Source: Verrucomicrobiaceae bacterium (GTDB lineage: Bacteria; Verrucomicrobiota; Verrucomicrobiia; Verrucomicrobiales; Verrucomicrobiaceae). From it: DNA of 64,000 nucleotides. Shown piece by piece: positions 18,877-27,509 of this stretch; within the stretch, counting starts at the first letter, position 1; every line of letters begins with the position of its first letter. The stretch spans positions 1 to 64,000 of the forward strand of contig JAIXYN010000046.1 in assembly GCA_027490195.1 (NCBI GenBank), in the 5' to 3' direction. A program made the translations under genes and the position numbers. Under the pieces are notes generated by a model. The model ran no database searches, had not been told where the DNA came from, and saw only the letters and a list, made by a program, of their open reading frames with translations.

Positions 18877-20250
18877 TCAGCCCAGCCCGGGGACGCTCCA
18901 GCCATCGCGGTATTTCCTCGTGAGCTGGGCATTGAGTGCGGGCTGGTTTGTCACCTGGCCAGTGGCGGCGTCCCATTCGATCCAGCCGCCTGGATTGCGC
19001 TCAGCGAGGACGCCGAGGAGCACTGCCTCCGTCACAGGACAGCCGTAGGTGGGCAGGTCGGTGGCGGCTTTCTCGCCCTTGATGCAGGCATCCACCCAGT
19101 CGGTGTAATGGTTTGCGATGCGTGTCTTTGGATAGGTGAAGCCGGTGAATTTCTCCTCTGGCAGCAGCCATGGGCGCTGGCTGTGTGGCTTGAAGATGCT
19201 GCCGTTTTCTCCAATGAAGAAGATGCCGCTGGGTGTTTCTTTGGTGAGCACGCTGGGTTTGATGACGCGGGCGTCATACGGATAGCCGCCGTCGGTCCAG
19301 GTCATCTTGATCTTGTCGCCCGCTGTGAGGGGTGTGCCGGGGAACTCGAGTTCCAGATGGCGTTTCTGCACATAGAGATCGCCCTTGCTGCCTGCATCGA
19401 GGCAGCGCACGCGGGTGGGTGCGGCGAGGCCGAGGCAGGCAAAGACGACGTCGAAATAATGGCAGCCCATGTCACCCATCATGCCGACGCCGAAATCCGC
19501 CCAGGAGCGCCACATGGAGGGGTGATAGGCACCTTCGAGAAATGGCACTTCATCGGCCACGCCAAGCCACAGGTTCCAATCGAGATTCGCCGGCACCGGA
19601 TCGGCCTGTGTTTTGCGTTCGGTGACTTTGGGCCACCAATTGGCTTTTTTGTTTTCCCAGCAGATGATTTCCTTCACCTTGCCGATGGCACCGCTCTTGA
19701 TGAGATCCACCGTGAGAGAGGTTTCGATGGTGGAATGCCCCTGGGTGCCCATTTGCGTGGTGACTCCGGCCTTCGCAGCCTCTGCGCCGAGAATTCGCGC
19801 CTCGTGGATGTGATGGGTGAGCGGTTTCTGCAAATAGACGTGTTTCTTTGCGCGCATCGCCGTGACTGCCATCGCCGCATGCATGTGGTCCGGCGTGCCG
19901 ATGGTCACGGCGTCAATGCTGTCGCCCAGCTTGGCGATCATCTCGCGGTAATCACGAAAGGGTGCCGCGCCTTCCAGCCGCTTGGCTGCATCGGGGTCTT
20001 GAAGTTCTTTCCGCCGGGTCGCATGGCCGCCGCGAGCGAGTTCGAGTGTCTTGTCGTCCACATCGCACATGCCCACCAGCCGCACCTTGGAGTGCTGCAG
20101 CACGCTCATCATCGTCACGGCTCCCATCCCGCCGACTCCGATCGAGGCCACCTGGAACATGGAGTTCGGGGACCGCGCGCTCAGGATGGCGGGGGCGGAA
20201 ATGGACGCGGTGGCGGCGAGGGATTTCTGGAGGAAATGGCGGCGGTTCAT
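18877..20250 (-). CDS. Tat-exported Gfo/Idh/MocA-family oxidoreductase
   Basis: A 457-residue protein with a twin-arginine signal (MNRRHFLQKSLAATASISAPAIL). The NAD(P)-binding fold follows (VASIGVGGMGAVTM), then the family motif for the nicotinamide/substrate site, HVYLQKPLTHHIHEAR, containing the conserved Lys-Pro. GMMGDMGCHYFDVVF supplies the usual substrate-binding His. Family members oxidise or isomerise sugars and inositols. Tat-exported copies are very common in Planctomycetes and Verrucomicrobia and probably act on glycans outside the cytoplasm with a cofactor folded in before export. Confidence 0.93.
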   Translation of the reverse strand: MNRRHFLQKSLAATASISAPAILSARSPNSMFQVASIGVGGMGAVTMMSVLQHSKVRLVGMCDVDDKTLELARGGHATRRKELQDPDAAKRLEGAAPFRDYREMIAKLGDSIDAVTIGTPDHMHAAMAVTAMRAKKHVYLQKPLTHHIHEARILGAEAAKAGVTTQMGTQGHSTIETSLTVDLIKSGAIGKVKEIICWENKKANWWPKVTERKTQADPVPANLDWNLWLGVADEVPFLEGAYHPSMWRSWADFGVGMMGDMGCHYFDVVFACLGLAAPTRVRCLDAGSKGDLYVQKRHLELEFPGTPLTAGDKIKMTWTDGGYPYDARVIKPSVLTKETPSGIFFIGENGSIFKPHSQRPWLLPEEKFTGFTYPKTRIANHYTDWVDACIKGEKAATDLPTYGCPVTEAVLLGVLAERNPGGWIEWDAATGQVTNQPALNAQLTRKYRDGWSVPGLG

Positions 20251-20305
20251 GAGTCTTTAGAAACGAGGAGGTTTGACATCATCTCGCATCCAGAACACAG
20301 ACCCG

Positions 20306-20593
20306 CTAACGATCACGCCAGGCATCGGGGCGACGGCGCTCATGAAACACGGCGTAAATGGTCACCAGATCATCCGCATGGTGATAGATGATTTTGAATG
20401 GAAATCGACGCAGACGAAACACCTGAAAGCCTCCACGAACCTTCTGGTATCGATGGGGATCTTTGCAAATGTCACCAACTGCAACCTCGACTTCTCCAAT
20501 AAACCGGTCGGCGGCAAACAAACTCCTTTGGCGATACCATTCTGCGGCTTCATGATACTCCGTCAGAGCCGCCAAGGTAAAAACGTAATTCAT
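20306..20593 (-). CDS. RelE/ParE-superfamily toxin
   Basis: A 95-residue basic protein with the RelE/ParE layout: two N-terminal helices (ALTEYHEAAEWYRQRSLFAADRFIGEVEVAVGDI), HRYQKVRGGFQVFRLRRFPFKIIYHHADDLVTIYAVFHERRRPDAW. The KIIY...VTIYAVFHxRRxP tail is typical of the ParE-like branch. The target could be DNA gyrase or mRNA; this cannot be decided from sequence. Its ATG overlaps the antitoxin stop by four bases, the classical antitoxin-first order. Confidence 0.88.
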   Translation of the reverse strand: MNYVFTLAALTEYHEAAEWYRQRSLFAADRFIGEVEVAVGDICKDPHRYQKVRGGFQVFRLRRFPFKIIYHHADDLVTIYAVFHERRRPDAWRDR

Positions 20594-20829
20594 GCCCTTC
20601 CAAGAACGGCTTCACGAACCTGCCGGAGCGCATCCTCACCGGCAATCACAGACATCCGGCCTGCATTAACCTCTTCCATACGCCAATGCACCTCATCAAG
20701 CTGAGCGGATTCAATCTCGGCATCGGCAGGGACGCTGGCCACGAGACGCTCGGCTAGTTCAAGACGGCTGTCAGGACCAAATTGCATGGCTTCCGCAATG
20801 AAGGAATCAAGGGTGAGTGTAGTGACCAT
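20590..20829 (-). CDS. Antitoxin of a RelE/ParE-type module
   Basis: A 79-residue acidic protein starting MVTTLTLDSFIAEAMQFGPDSRLELAERLVASVP. The LELAERL(V/L)xSVP stretch and the later W-R-xE-E-xxxGR...SxxxALxxVRE match the short 'addiction module' antitoxin family found before RelE/ParE toxins. I start it at 20829 because the inverted repeat just upstream would be the expected operator. Confidence 0.82.
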   Translation of the reverse strand: MVTTLTLDSFIAEAMQFGPDSRLELAERLVASVPADAEIESAQLDEVHWRMEEVNAGRMSVIAGEDALRQVREAVLGRA

Positions 20830-20842
20830 GGCTTGCTGAACG

Positions 20843-20858
20843 GTACTTTTAAAAGTGC
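20843..20858. promoter_or_regulatory. Putative toxin-antitoxin operator
   Basis: A 16-bp inverted repeat, GTACTTTTAAAAGTGC, perfect except for one outer pair, lies 14 bases before the antitoxin ATG. Autoregulating antitoxins commonly bind such sites. Assignment is by position and symmetry only. Confidence 0.45.
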
Positions 20859-20928
20859 TCCATTTAACTCCGCATGCAACAGGCCTCTTTTCAATCAACA
20901 GCCTCAATGATATTATTCACGAAGCTAG

Positions 20929-23900
20929 TCACCTCCCAGCAACACCCACCGGCTTCCGGATCTTCAACAGCATCGGAAAGCTTGTCTGCAGTCCGGCGCT
21001 GTCGTGTTCGTTGCGGGCGGAGCTGAGGGCGGCGTGGATGAGTTTGTCCTGGTCTTTGACCCAGTTGGCGGCGCGGAAGAAGATAGGGCGCTCGTTTTCT
21101 TTCTCGCGGATCTGCACGCCGTTGAGGCCGATGTCATCGACGATGACGCCATGGGGTAGGCCATGCACGTCGAGACTGAGGATGCCATCGTTGCCCATGC
21201 GCACGGCGCGAATCCAGGCCTTCACTGTTTGACCGGGGGCGAGGGTGATTTCGAGGGGCTTGGTTTCGTCTTTGATCTCGCGCATGACCGGCTTGCCGCC
21301 TGTCTCTGGCTCCATCACGATGATGAACTTCGGCGCTGCACCGAGAGTGACTTTGCCCAAGGTGCCGGCGTCATGTGTGAGGGCTTTGGATTTCGCGGTG
21401 ATCTTGAGCTTGCTCCAGTCGGCATTTGCTGCGGCATCAGGCGCGGCGTGGAGGCTACCGCTGATCAAATCATGCCCTGCTTCGATCAGGAGCGGTGATG
21501 AGGCATAATAACCGACGGGCAGGCCGGTGACTTCGATCTGGATGGGGTCATCGTGGCCATCCGTACGCTCTGCGCGGAAGGAAAAACCAACGGAGGCACC
21601 GGGCATGACGGTGGGATTCATGCCGGCGAGTTTCACGCTGAAATCAGGCATCGGCTGGCGAATGGAAAGAGCATAGACGTAGCGCTCGCCACCCCAGGCT
21701 CGGGTGTCTGAGACTTTGATGATGTAACGACCATCCGCTGGCGCGGTGAAGGTGAGGCGGGAGTCGCTGCCGAGCTTGCGGTCGCCGCTGTCGTCATTGG
21801 CGTAGTTCAGGGTGAAGACGGGCAGACCATTCGGCACGATGTGGCTGCCGATGGACTTGGGCTCGACGATGTAGCAGGGCTCATCGAGCGAGTGCGAATT
21901 TGCCGTGGTGTCAAAGTAGGCGCGGCGTTTACCGCCCAAGGTATAGAAGAAGCAGCCGCCATCCGGGCCACGCGGCATGCGGATGATTTTCATCACATCT
22001 CCATTGAAGTAGGCGAACTCGTTGAGCTCCATCTCCTCCCAGTTTTGCAGGCGGATGTCGGGATTGTTGGCGTCCACGCTGCGGAAGTTGTTGTAGCTGT
22101 CGCGCACGGCCTGCAGGAGCATGCGCTGCACAGGTTTGCCGTCGGCATGCACGACTTCCAGTTTCGTGTCGGCAGGAGAGCCTGCCAGATCGGCCAGGGT
22201 TTCGATGATCCACTCCTGGCCTTTTTTGGCATCGAAGGCGAAGCAATCGGTGTCGCTGGCTTTGGCCAGAAGTGCATTCACCGTGACAGGCGCGGTGACG
22301 TTTTGTGCCTTGGCGGTGTCGTCATTGCTTTCCACTTCTTCGATTTGCGCTAGGCCGCTCACGCGGAGCGCGGGCATGGAGCGGAAGCGCAAGGCCTTGG
22401 CATCCAGCGGCACGTTCATCATGCCTTCCTTATCAGGCTTCATCATCACGGTGGATTTGTCGCCGAGGTGATGACCGATGAGGGTGACCTTCGTCTCTTT
22501 CCCAGCCTGCGCGAAGAGGGGTGACCAGGCGGTGACGTAGGGCAGTGCGCCGAGGGTGAGGCGGTAGGCGTGATCCGCGCTGCCATCCATGGTGGTGTTG
22601 CTGACGAGCACGATGTACTCGCCATCTGCAGGCGCTTTCCAAGCGAGGAAGGGATCGCTGCCGCTGTCGAGACCGCGATTCACGGCGAGCACGGTTCGGT
22701 TCGTGTCCATGATCTCCACCGCAGGCGATTTTGCCAGGCTACCGATCTGTGCGACGGCGAGATCAAAAACGAGTTCCTCGCCTGCTTTGGCTTTGAAACG
22801 ATAGGCGTCATGCTGGCCAATCTCGGTGAGGGTGCCCCAGAGGCTGGCGGGCAATGATGCGATGCTGAGGGGAGCCGCTTTGAAATCAGCCGCCTGTGTG
22901 ATAGTGGGGGCGAGATCATCGGCATAGATCTTCATTCGCGCAGATTCGCCAGCGGCGCTCTTGAGCCAGACCTCATATGCGCCGCGTGGCACTTCGGCGC
23001 TGGCGGTGATTTGCACGCGGGCCGCAGTGGGTTTGACTGAGGTTTTGATGAGCTGAGCTTTCAATCCTGGATGCGAAGACAGCGCCTGGGTGTCTGCGGT
23101 GAAGCCTTTGCCGGTAAAGGTTACCAACAATTCGCCACCGATGTGTGCGGCGCGTGGGGTGACGCGAGTAAGTTCGGGCTTCACGATCATGGCAGGCTTC
23201 GTAGGTGCTGGTGCCATCACCGCCTTGCCAGTGGTCGATTCATAGACGCTGAGGCTGCCATCCACGCGACCGGCGACGAGTTGTGCTTTGTCGGTGAAGG
23301 CGAGTGCTGAGGACCAGTCAGGCTGTTTTTCCAGCGGGATCTTTTCGGTGAGATCGGCGGTGTTCCAGATCTTGAGCGATTTGTCGGTGGAGGTGGAGGC
23401 GAGCAACTGACCGTCGATGGAGAGCGCAAGATTCAAGATGCCGCCTTCATGGGCGAAACGGCTGGTGATGATCTTGTTGGTGCCCTCCTTGGCATCAGCG
23501 CTGATCTGCCAGAGGCGGATGCGATTGTCACCGCCTGCGGCGAAGAGTTGCTTGCCATCGGCGCTGAAAACGACGCTGGTTTGCTCCTTGGTGGGCTGCG
23601 AAAGTGTGTCGAGCCGTTGACCGCCAGGAATACTCCAGAGCTTCACCGTGCGATCGGTGCTGGCGCTCGCCAGCACTTTGCCATCCGCGCGGAATGAGAG
23701 GCCATTGACTGCGCCGTTGTGGCCTTTGAGCAGGGCGAGTTCTTTGCCCGTCGCAGCATCCCACAGACGGATCTTTTGATCGTAGGCGCCGGTGGCGATC
23801 ATCTTGCCATCGGGCGAAACAGCGAGTGCATAGGCGGCATCGAGGTGGCCTTCGAATGATTGCAGGGACGTGCCATCGCTCGTCTTCCAGCTTTTCACGA

Positions 23901-24537
23901 TGCCCACGATTCCTGCCTCGCCGCCTGCCGCGTAAACCGTCGCGCCATCGGGGGAAAACGCGACTGCACTGGCCTTGCCCTTGAAGCCCGTGAGCTTGCG
24001 CACCACGGCCCGAGTGACTGGATTGAGCAGCTCGACCTCGCCGTAGCGGCCTACCGCGACGAGCTGTACTTTCGGCGAAAATGCCACGGCTTGGATCGCG
24101 TGTTTCAGCGGCACCGTTGGCATGATTTTCTGCGTGATGACCTCCCGCGGCATCGGCTTTGCCTCGGCGAGGACCGGCCCCTTGGCACCGGTGTCGATCC
24201 AGGTCTTGATCAGAGCGATCTCCTCGGGTTTGAGTTTCTCGCGCTTGCCGGGTGGCATGAATTCATTCTTGCCGCCACGGCCCGAATGACCTTCGAGAAA
24301 CTTCACCAGCATGCTGTCATTGGCCTTGCCCGCGACAATCGCCACGCCCTCTTTGCCGCCCTTCATCAGGTTAGCAAAGGTGTCCAAGCGGAATTCGCCA
24401 TCTGCATCGGTGTCGTCATGGCAGTCGATGCAGTAGGTGTCCCAGAGAGGGACGATCTGCTTGGTGTAGTCCACGGTCTGGGCGTGGGCAGCGACCGAGA
24501 AAAGCGCGAGGAGAAGGATCGAACGGACAGGAATCAT
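20929..24537 (-). CDS. Giant secreted cytochrome c-WD40 protein (PVC type)
   Basis: A 1202-residue protein with a signal peptide (ends near AHAQ). A Planctomycete-type cytochrome c domain has heme motif C36-I-D-C39-H40 and the trailing FMPPGKREKLKPEEIALIKTWIDTGA. Residues about 145-440 form a WD40 propeller (repeats such as AYALAVSPDGKMIATGAYDQKIRLWDAATGKEL). An IPT/TIG-like strand region (ITRVTPRAAHIGGELLVTFTGKGF in outline) follows, then pre-peptidase-C-like beta modules (DAYRFKAKAGEELVFDLA; DCFAFDAKKGQEWIIETLA). Probably a cell-surface redox or scaffold protein. It is the last gene of the DUF1501-unknown-DUF1549 run, 13 bases after the preceding stop. Confidence 0.88.
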   Translation of the reverse strand: MIPVRSILLLALFSVAAHAQTVDYTKQIVPLWDTYCIDCHDDTDADGEFRLDTFANLMKGGKEGVAIVAGKANDSMLVKFLEGHSGRGGKNEFMPPGKREKLKPEEIALIKTWIDTGAKGPVLAEAKPMPREVITQKIMPTVPLKHAIQAVAFSPKVQLVAVGRYGEVELLNPVTRAVVRKLTGFKGKASAVAFSPDGATVYAAGGEAGIVGIVKSWKTSDGTSLQSFEGHLDAAYALAVSPDGKMIATGAYDQKIRLWDAATGKELALLKGHNGAVNGLSFRADGKVLASASTDRTVKLWSIPGGQRLDTLSQPTKEQTSVVFSADGKQLFAAGGDNRIRLWQISADAKEGTNKIITSRFAHEGGILNLALSIDGQLLASTSTDKSLKIWNTADLTEKIPLEKQPDWSSALAFTDKAQLVAGRVDGSLSVYESTTGKAVMAPAPTKPAMIVKPELTRVTPRAAHIGGELLVTFTGKGFTADTQALSSHPGLKAQLIKTSVKPTAARVQITASAEVPRGAYEVWLKSAAGESARMKIYADDLAPTITQAADFKAAPLSIASLPASLWGTLTEIGQHDAYRFKAKAGEELVFDLAVAQIGSLAKSPAVEIMDTNRTVLAVNRGLDSGSDPFLAWKAPADGEYIVLVSNTTMDGSADHAYRLTLGALPYVTAWSPLFAQAGKETKVTLIGHHLGDKSTVMMKPDKEGMMNVPLDAKALRFRSMPALRVSGLAQIEEVESNDDTAKAQNVTAPVTVNALLAKASDTDCFAFDAKKGQEWIIETLADLAGSPADTKLEVVHADGKPVQRMLLQAVRDSYNNFRSVDANNPDIRLQNWEEMELNEFAYFNGDVMKIIRMPRGPDGGCFFYTLGGKRRAYFDTTANSHSLDEPCYIVEPKSIGSHIVPNGLPVFTLNYANDDSGDRKLGSDSRLTFTAPADGRYIIKVSDTRAWGGERYVYALSIRQPMPDFSVKLAGMNPTVMPGASVGFSFRAERTDGHDDPIQIEVTGLPVGYYASSPLLIEAGHDLISGSLHAAPDAAANADWSKLKITAKSKALTHDAGTLGKVTLGAAPKFIIVMEPETGGKPVMREIKDETKPLEITLAPGQTVKAWIRAVRMGNDGILSLDVHGLPHGVIVDDIGLNGVQIREKENERPIFFRAANWVKDQDKLIHAALSSARNEHDSAGLQTSFPMLLKIRKPVGVAGR

Positions 24538-24550
24538 GCAATGCTCCAGG

Positions 24551-26749
24551 TTAGTGATTAAACAAAAACTCCTTCGACCCCATCAGACTCCAGAAGATAT
24601 CTTCCAGGGTGGTGCGGCGATCTTCGGGTTTGGCGGTGGCGAGCATCGCGGTGGCCTTGGTGGTTTCGCGTTCGGTAGGGAGGCGGGCGAGGGCGATGAG
24701 GTAGGCTTCTTCGATGATCTTCTCGTTGCTGAGCTTGCTGGCGAGCAGGGCATCCAGCCGGTTGTCTTTTTGGGCGAGCTTTTGATTGAGCGTGTCGCCG
24801 TTGGAGATGTGCAGAGCCTGGGCCATGCTGGGTTCGTTGGTGCGTTCGCATTCGCAGGTGGCGACGCGATCGGCACGACCGAAGCTCTTGAGGAAGTAGC
24901 TGGCGATGTTGCTGTCTGGCAGTTGCAGGGCGCGGAAGCCCATGGGGTAGGTTTCGCTGGTGCCACGGTTGGCGTTGCGTTTGTCTATATTGAAGGTGGT
25001 GGGTGCGGCGGTGACCTGGGACACGGTGTCGAGCAGGACTTCTGCTTTCAGGCGACGCGGTACGTAGTGCGAGCCGTAGCGCAAATCCGTGATGTTTTCG
25101 GGCAGGCTGATGCTGCTGCGCTGGTAGGTCTCGCTTTGCAGGATGGTGCGCATGAGGGCTTTCAGATCGAATTTCTGCTTCACCAAATGCTCGCAGGCCG
25201 CAGCAAAGAGCGGTTCGTTGCTGGCGGGATTGGTGACACGCAGATCATCCACGGCTTCAACAAGGCCGGAGCCGAAGAAGTTGGCCCACACGCGGTTCAC
25301 GATGGCGCGCTGGAAGAGTTTGTTGTCGGCACCCGTGAGCCACTTTGCGAGCGGCACGCGGCGGTCCTCGGTGGAAGTCATGGAGACAGCCGTGGTGACA
25401 TCCAGCGGGTGCGGTGCCTGCGGCTTGCCGGTGAGCGGCTGCACGAGCTCGCCATCGGCGGCGGAGAAGAGCACACGTTCATCCGCCTGCGCGCCGTTTT
25501 TTGTGCGCACGCGGGAGAGCATGTTGGCAAAGGCGAAGTACTCGTTGTTCGTCCACTTCTCCATCGGGTGGTTGTGGCACTTCGCGCAGGCGATGGAGGT
25601 GCCAAGGAAAGCGACGCTGATGGTCTCGGCGCACTTGGTGGGTTCGTCGTTCAGGATGAAGAAATTGCCCGCGCCGTTTTCAAGCGTGCTGCCGGTGGCG
25701 GTGAGGAGATCGCGCACCATGACGTCCCAGGGGGTGTTCGCGGCGACGTTGCGGCGGATCCAGTTGTAGTAGGACCACATGGCCTGGGGCATGAGTTTGT
25801 CGCCATTGACGAGGAGCAGATCGCTCCAGCGATGCGACCAGTAATCGACGAACTCAGGCCGCTGCAGCAGCGCTTCGATCAGGCGGTCACGTTTGTCGGC
25901 GGATTTGTCAGCGAGGAAGGCGCGGGTTTCTTCCAGCGAAGGCAAAACACCGATGGTATCAAGAAAAGCGCGGCGCAAAAAATCGTGATCTTCTGTGCGT
26001 CCCGAAGGCGGAATGTTCAAGGCGCGCAGTTTTGTGAGCACCTTTTCGTCGATGAAATTACGCGGCTTCATCTGCGCAAATGCAGCCTGATCAACTGCAG
26101 CATCGCTCGGCACCACCAGTGTGGAGACTGCGAGGCGGCTAAGATACCACGCGCTGATGACTGTTTCACCCCGACCCGTGGTTTTGACGACGCCCTGCTC
26201 ATCCACGGTGGCGACGCTGGCGTTCACACCGTTGTATTTCGCCCAGCGCGTCACGTCCTCGCTATGACCATCGCTGAACTTCGCGGTGACTTTGAGCGGC
26301 AAGGTGACACCAGGCTTCGTCACCAGTTGCTTCGGCTCCACATCCAGCGCGACGATGAGAGGGTCGCTGGCCTTCGGTCCCGGCGCACCGGCGGCAATCC
26401 ATCCGACGATGGCGTTGTATTCCGGGGAGTTCACCTCGAAGCGTTTATCGCCCTTGTGCGGCACCGCTTTGACGGCCTTGAGCAAAAACAGGCTGCGCGC
26501 CGGATCTTCCATGGTGAGGCGGCGGCCATTCGCGCTGCGCGTGACGGAGATCCAGTCCCCTTCGTCATCGAACCCGCGCAAGGAGAGACGAAAGCCCCCC
26601 TGCCCTGCGGCAGCGCCATGACAGGCCCCCATTGCGCAGCCGTAGCGCGTGAGGATGGGCTGGATGGTGTTGCGGAAGGATGGGGCTTCGGCGGCGTGAA
26701 GTACGGACGCTGCGGAGACTATCAAAAGAGTAAACTTGAACCGCTTCAT
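24551..26749 (-). CDS. DUF1549/DUF1553 cytochrome-type secreted protein
   Basis: A 732-residue exported protein. Near the N-terminus it has an unusual CX4CH heme-type motif (C38-AMGA-C43-H44 in RYGCAMGACHG), then a Big2-like beta domain (LVTKPGVTLPLKVTAKFSDGHSEDVTRWAKYN). Next comes DUF1549 (FIDEKVLTKLRALNIPPS, FLRRAFLDTIGVLPS) with a second, CX2CH motif (CAKCHNHPMEKWT). DUF1553 is C-terminal (RVPLAKWLTGADNKLFQRAIVNRVWANFFGSGLV). This domain order is diagnostic of the PVC group. The function is not proven; roles in surface redox chemistry or polysaccharide breakdown have been suggested from gene context. It sits six bases after the preceding gene. Confidence 0.92.
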   Translation of the reverse strand: MKRFKFTLLIVSAASVLHAAEAPSFRNTIQPILTRYGCAMGACHGAAAGQGGFRLSLRGFDDEGDWISVTRSANGRRLTMEDPARSLFLLKAVKAVPHKGDKRFEVNSPEYNAIVGWIAAGAPGPKASDPLIVALDVEPKQLVTKPGVTLPLKVTAKFSDGHSEDVTRWAKYNGVNASVATVDEQGVVKTTGRGETVISAWYLSRLAVSTLVVPSDAAVDQAAFAQMKPRNFIDEKVLTKLRALNIPPSGRTEDHDFLRRAFLDTIGVLPSLEETRAFLADKSADKRDRLIEALLQRPEFVDYWSHRWSDLLLVNGDKLMPQAMWSYYNWIRRNVAANTPWDVMVRDLLTATGSTLENGAGNFFILNDEPTKCAETISVAFLGTSIACAKCHNHPMEKWTNNEYFAFANMLSRVRTKNGAQADERVLFSAADGELVQPLTGKPQAPHPLDVTTAVSMTSTEDRRVPLAKWLTGADNKLFQRAIVNRVWANFFGSGLVEAVDDLRVTNPASNEPLFAAACEHLVKQKFDLKALMRTILQSETYQRSSISLPENITDLRYGSHYVPRRLKAEVLLDTVSQVTAAPTTFNIDKRNANRGTSETYPMGFRALQLPDSNIASYFLKSFGRADRVATCECERTNEPSMAQALHISNGDTLNQKLAQKDNRLDALLASKLSNEKIIEEAYLIALARLPTERETTKATAMLATAKPEDRRTTLEDIFWSLMGSKEFLFNH

Positions 26750-26755
26750 AAAATG

Positions 26756-27475
26756 CTACCAACTGGTAAAAAGAGAAATGCCCTTGGACCCGGCATAGGC
26801 GCGGACTGCTTCCGCAATCTTGAGTACAGTGCTGTATGTCTCCTCATTGGCGAAAGTGGCTGGAAGACTGCCCCTCATGCTTTCATGCAAATCCACCTCA
26901 TTACGCGGGGGAGGAGGAATCACCACGCTATACGGCTCCTTCTCGTTTTTGCCGTGTGCGGCTGCCTCAGCCAGCACATCGACCACCTTAAAGGCCTCTT
27001 TCAATGACACGGCTTTTGATTGATGGTAGATCCGCCCATCTGGGGAAAATCTGAAGAGGGTGCTCTCAGCACTCGAAACGGGCTGGTCCGAAGGCATGGC
27101 AACCTCCCGCCCAGATTGGACTTCGTCAAACGTCACCACCACCTCATCTGCGTGCCACCAAATCACGTATGCCTCCGGACCTCCAGGCTCAAATCCATCA
27201 TTGTGAGTGGAGGAGTAGAGCCCGGCTTTGAGAGGAAATTTGGGGTAGTATAATCTCAATTTTTTCAGCTGAGACTGATTGAACGTGATCACGCCCTTAC
27301 TGGCCGCCTCCTCCACCTGGGAGTTCGACATCTGCAAAGACAAGTATTCGAATCCAAGCGAGCGATGCTTTGCATTAACGCCGGAGTAAGGCATGCCGTC
27401 GCCATGGACAGCTGTAATACCTCCCATCGCCATCATGACGACAAATGAACCTATGAAATATTTGGAGAAGGACAT
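26756..27475 (-). CDS. Secreted protein of unknown function inside the DUF1501-DUF1549 run
   Basis: I do not recognise this 239-residue protein. It begins with a signal peptide (MSFSKYFIGSFVVMMAMGGITAVHG) and has a single globular region with an acidic, aromatic-rich composition (YVIWWHADEVVVTFDEVQSGREV; STLFRFSPDGRIYHQSKAVSLKEAFKVVDVLAEAA). There are no cysteine pairs or membrane helices after the signal. It is placed between DUF1501 and DUF1549 genes, six bases before the latter, which suggests it works with them. Its codon usage (AT-richer, more Lys/Tyr) differs somewhat from both neighbours. Confidence 0.7.
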   Translation of the reverse strand: MSFSKYFIGSFVVMMAMGGITAVHGDGMPYSGVNAKHRSLGFEYLSLQMSNSQVEEAASKGVITFNQSQLKKLRLYYPKFPLKAGLYSSTHNDGFEPGGPEAYVIWWHADEVVVTFDEVQSGREVAMPSDQPVSSAESTLFRFSPDGRIYHQSKAVSLKEAFKVVDVLAEAAAHGKNEKEPYSVVIPPPPRNEVDLHESMRGSLPATFANEETYSTVLKIAEAVRAYAGSKGISLFTSW

Positions 27476-27509
27476 TTGAGAAGACAATTCAAGCATTCGG
27501 CAATTAAGC

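Noticed and set aside
24536..27007. An 823-codon open frame antisense to the DUF1549 gene
   Set aside because: Shadow of a gene with clear domains on the other strand.
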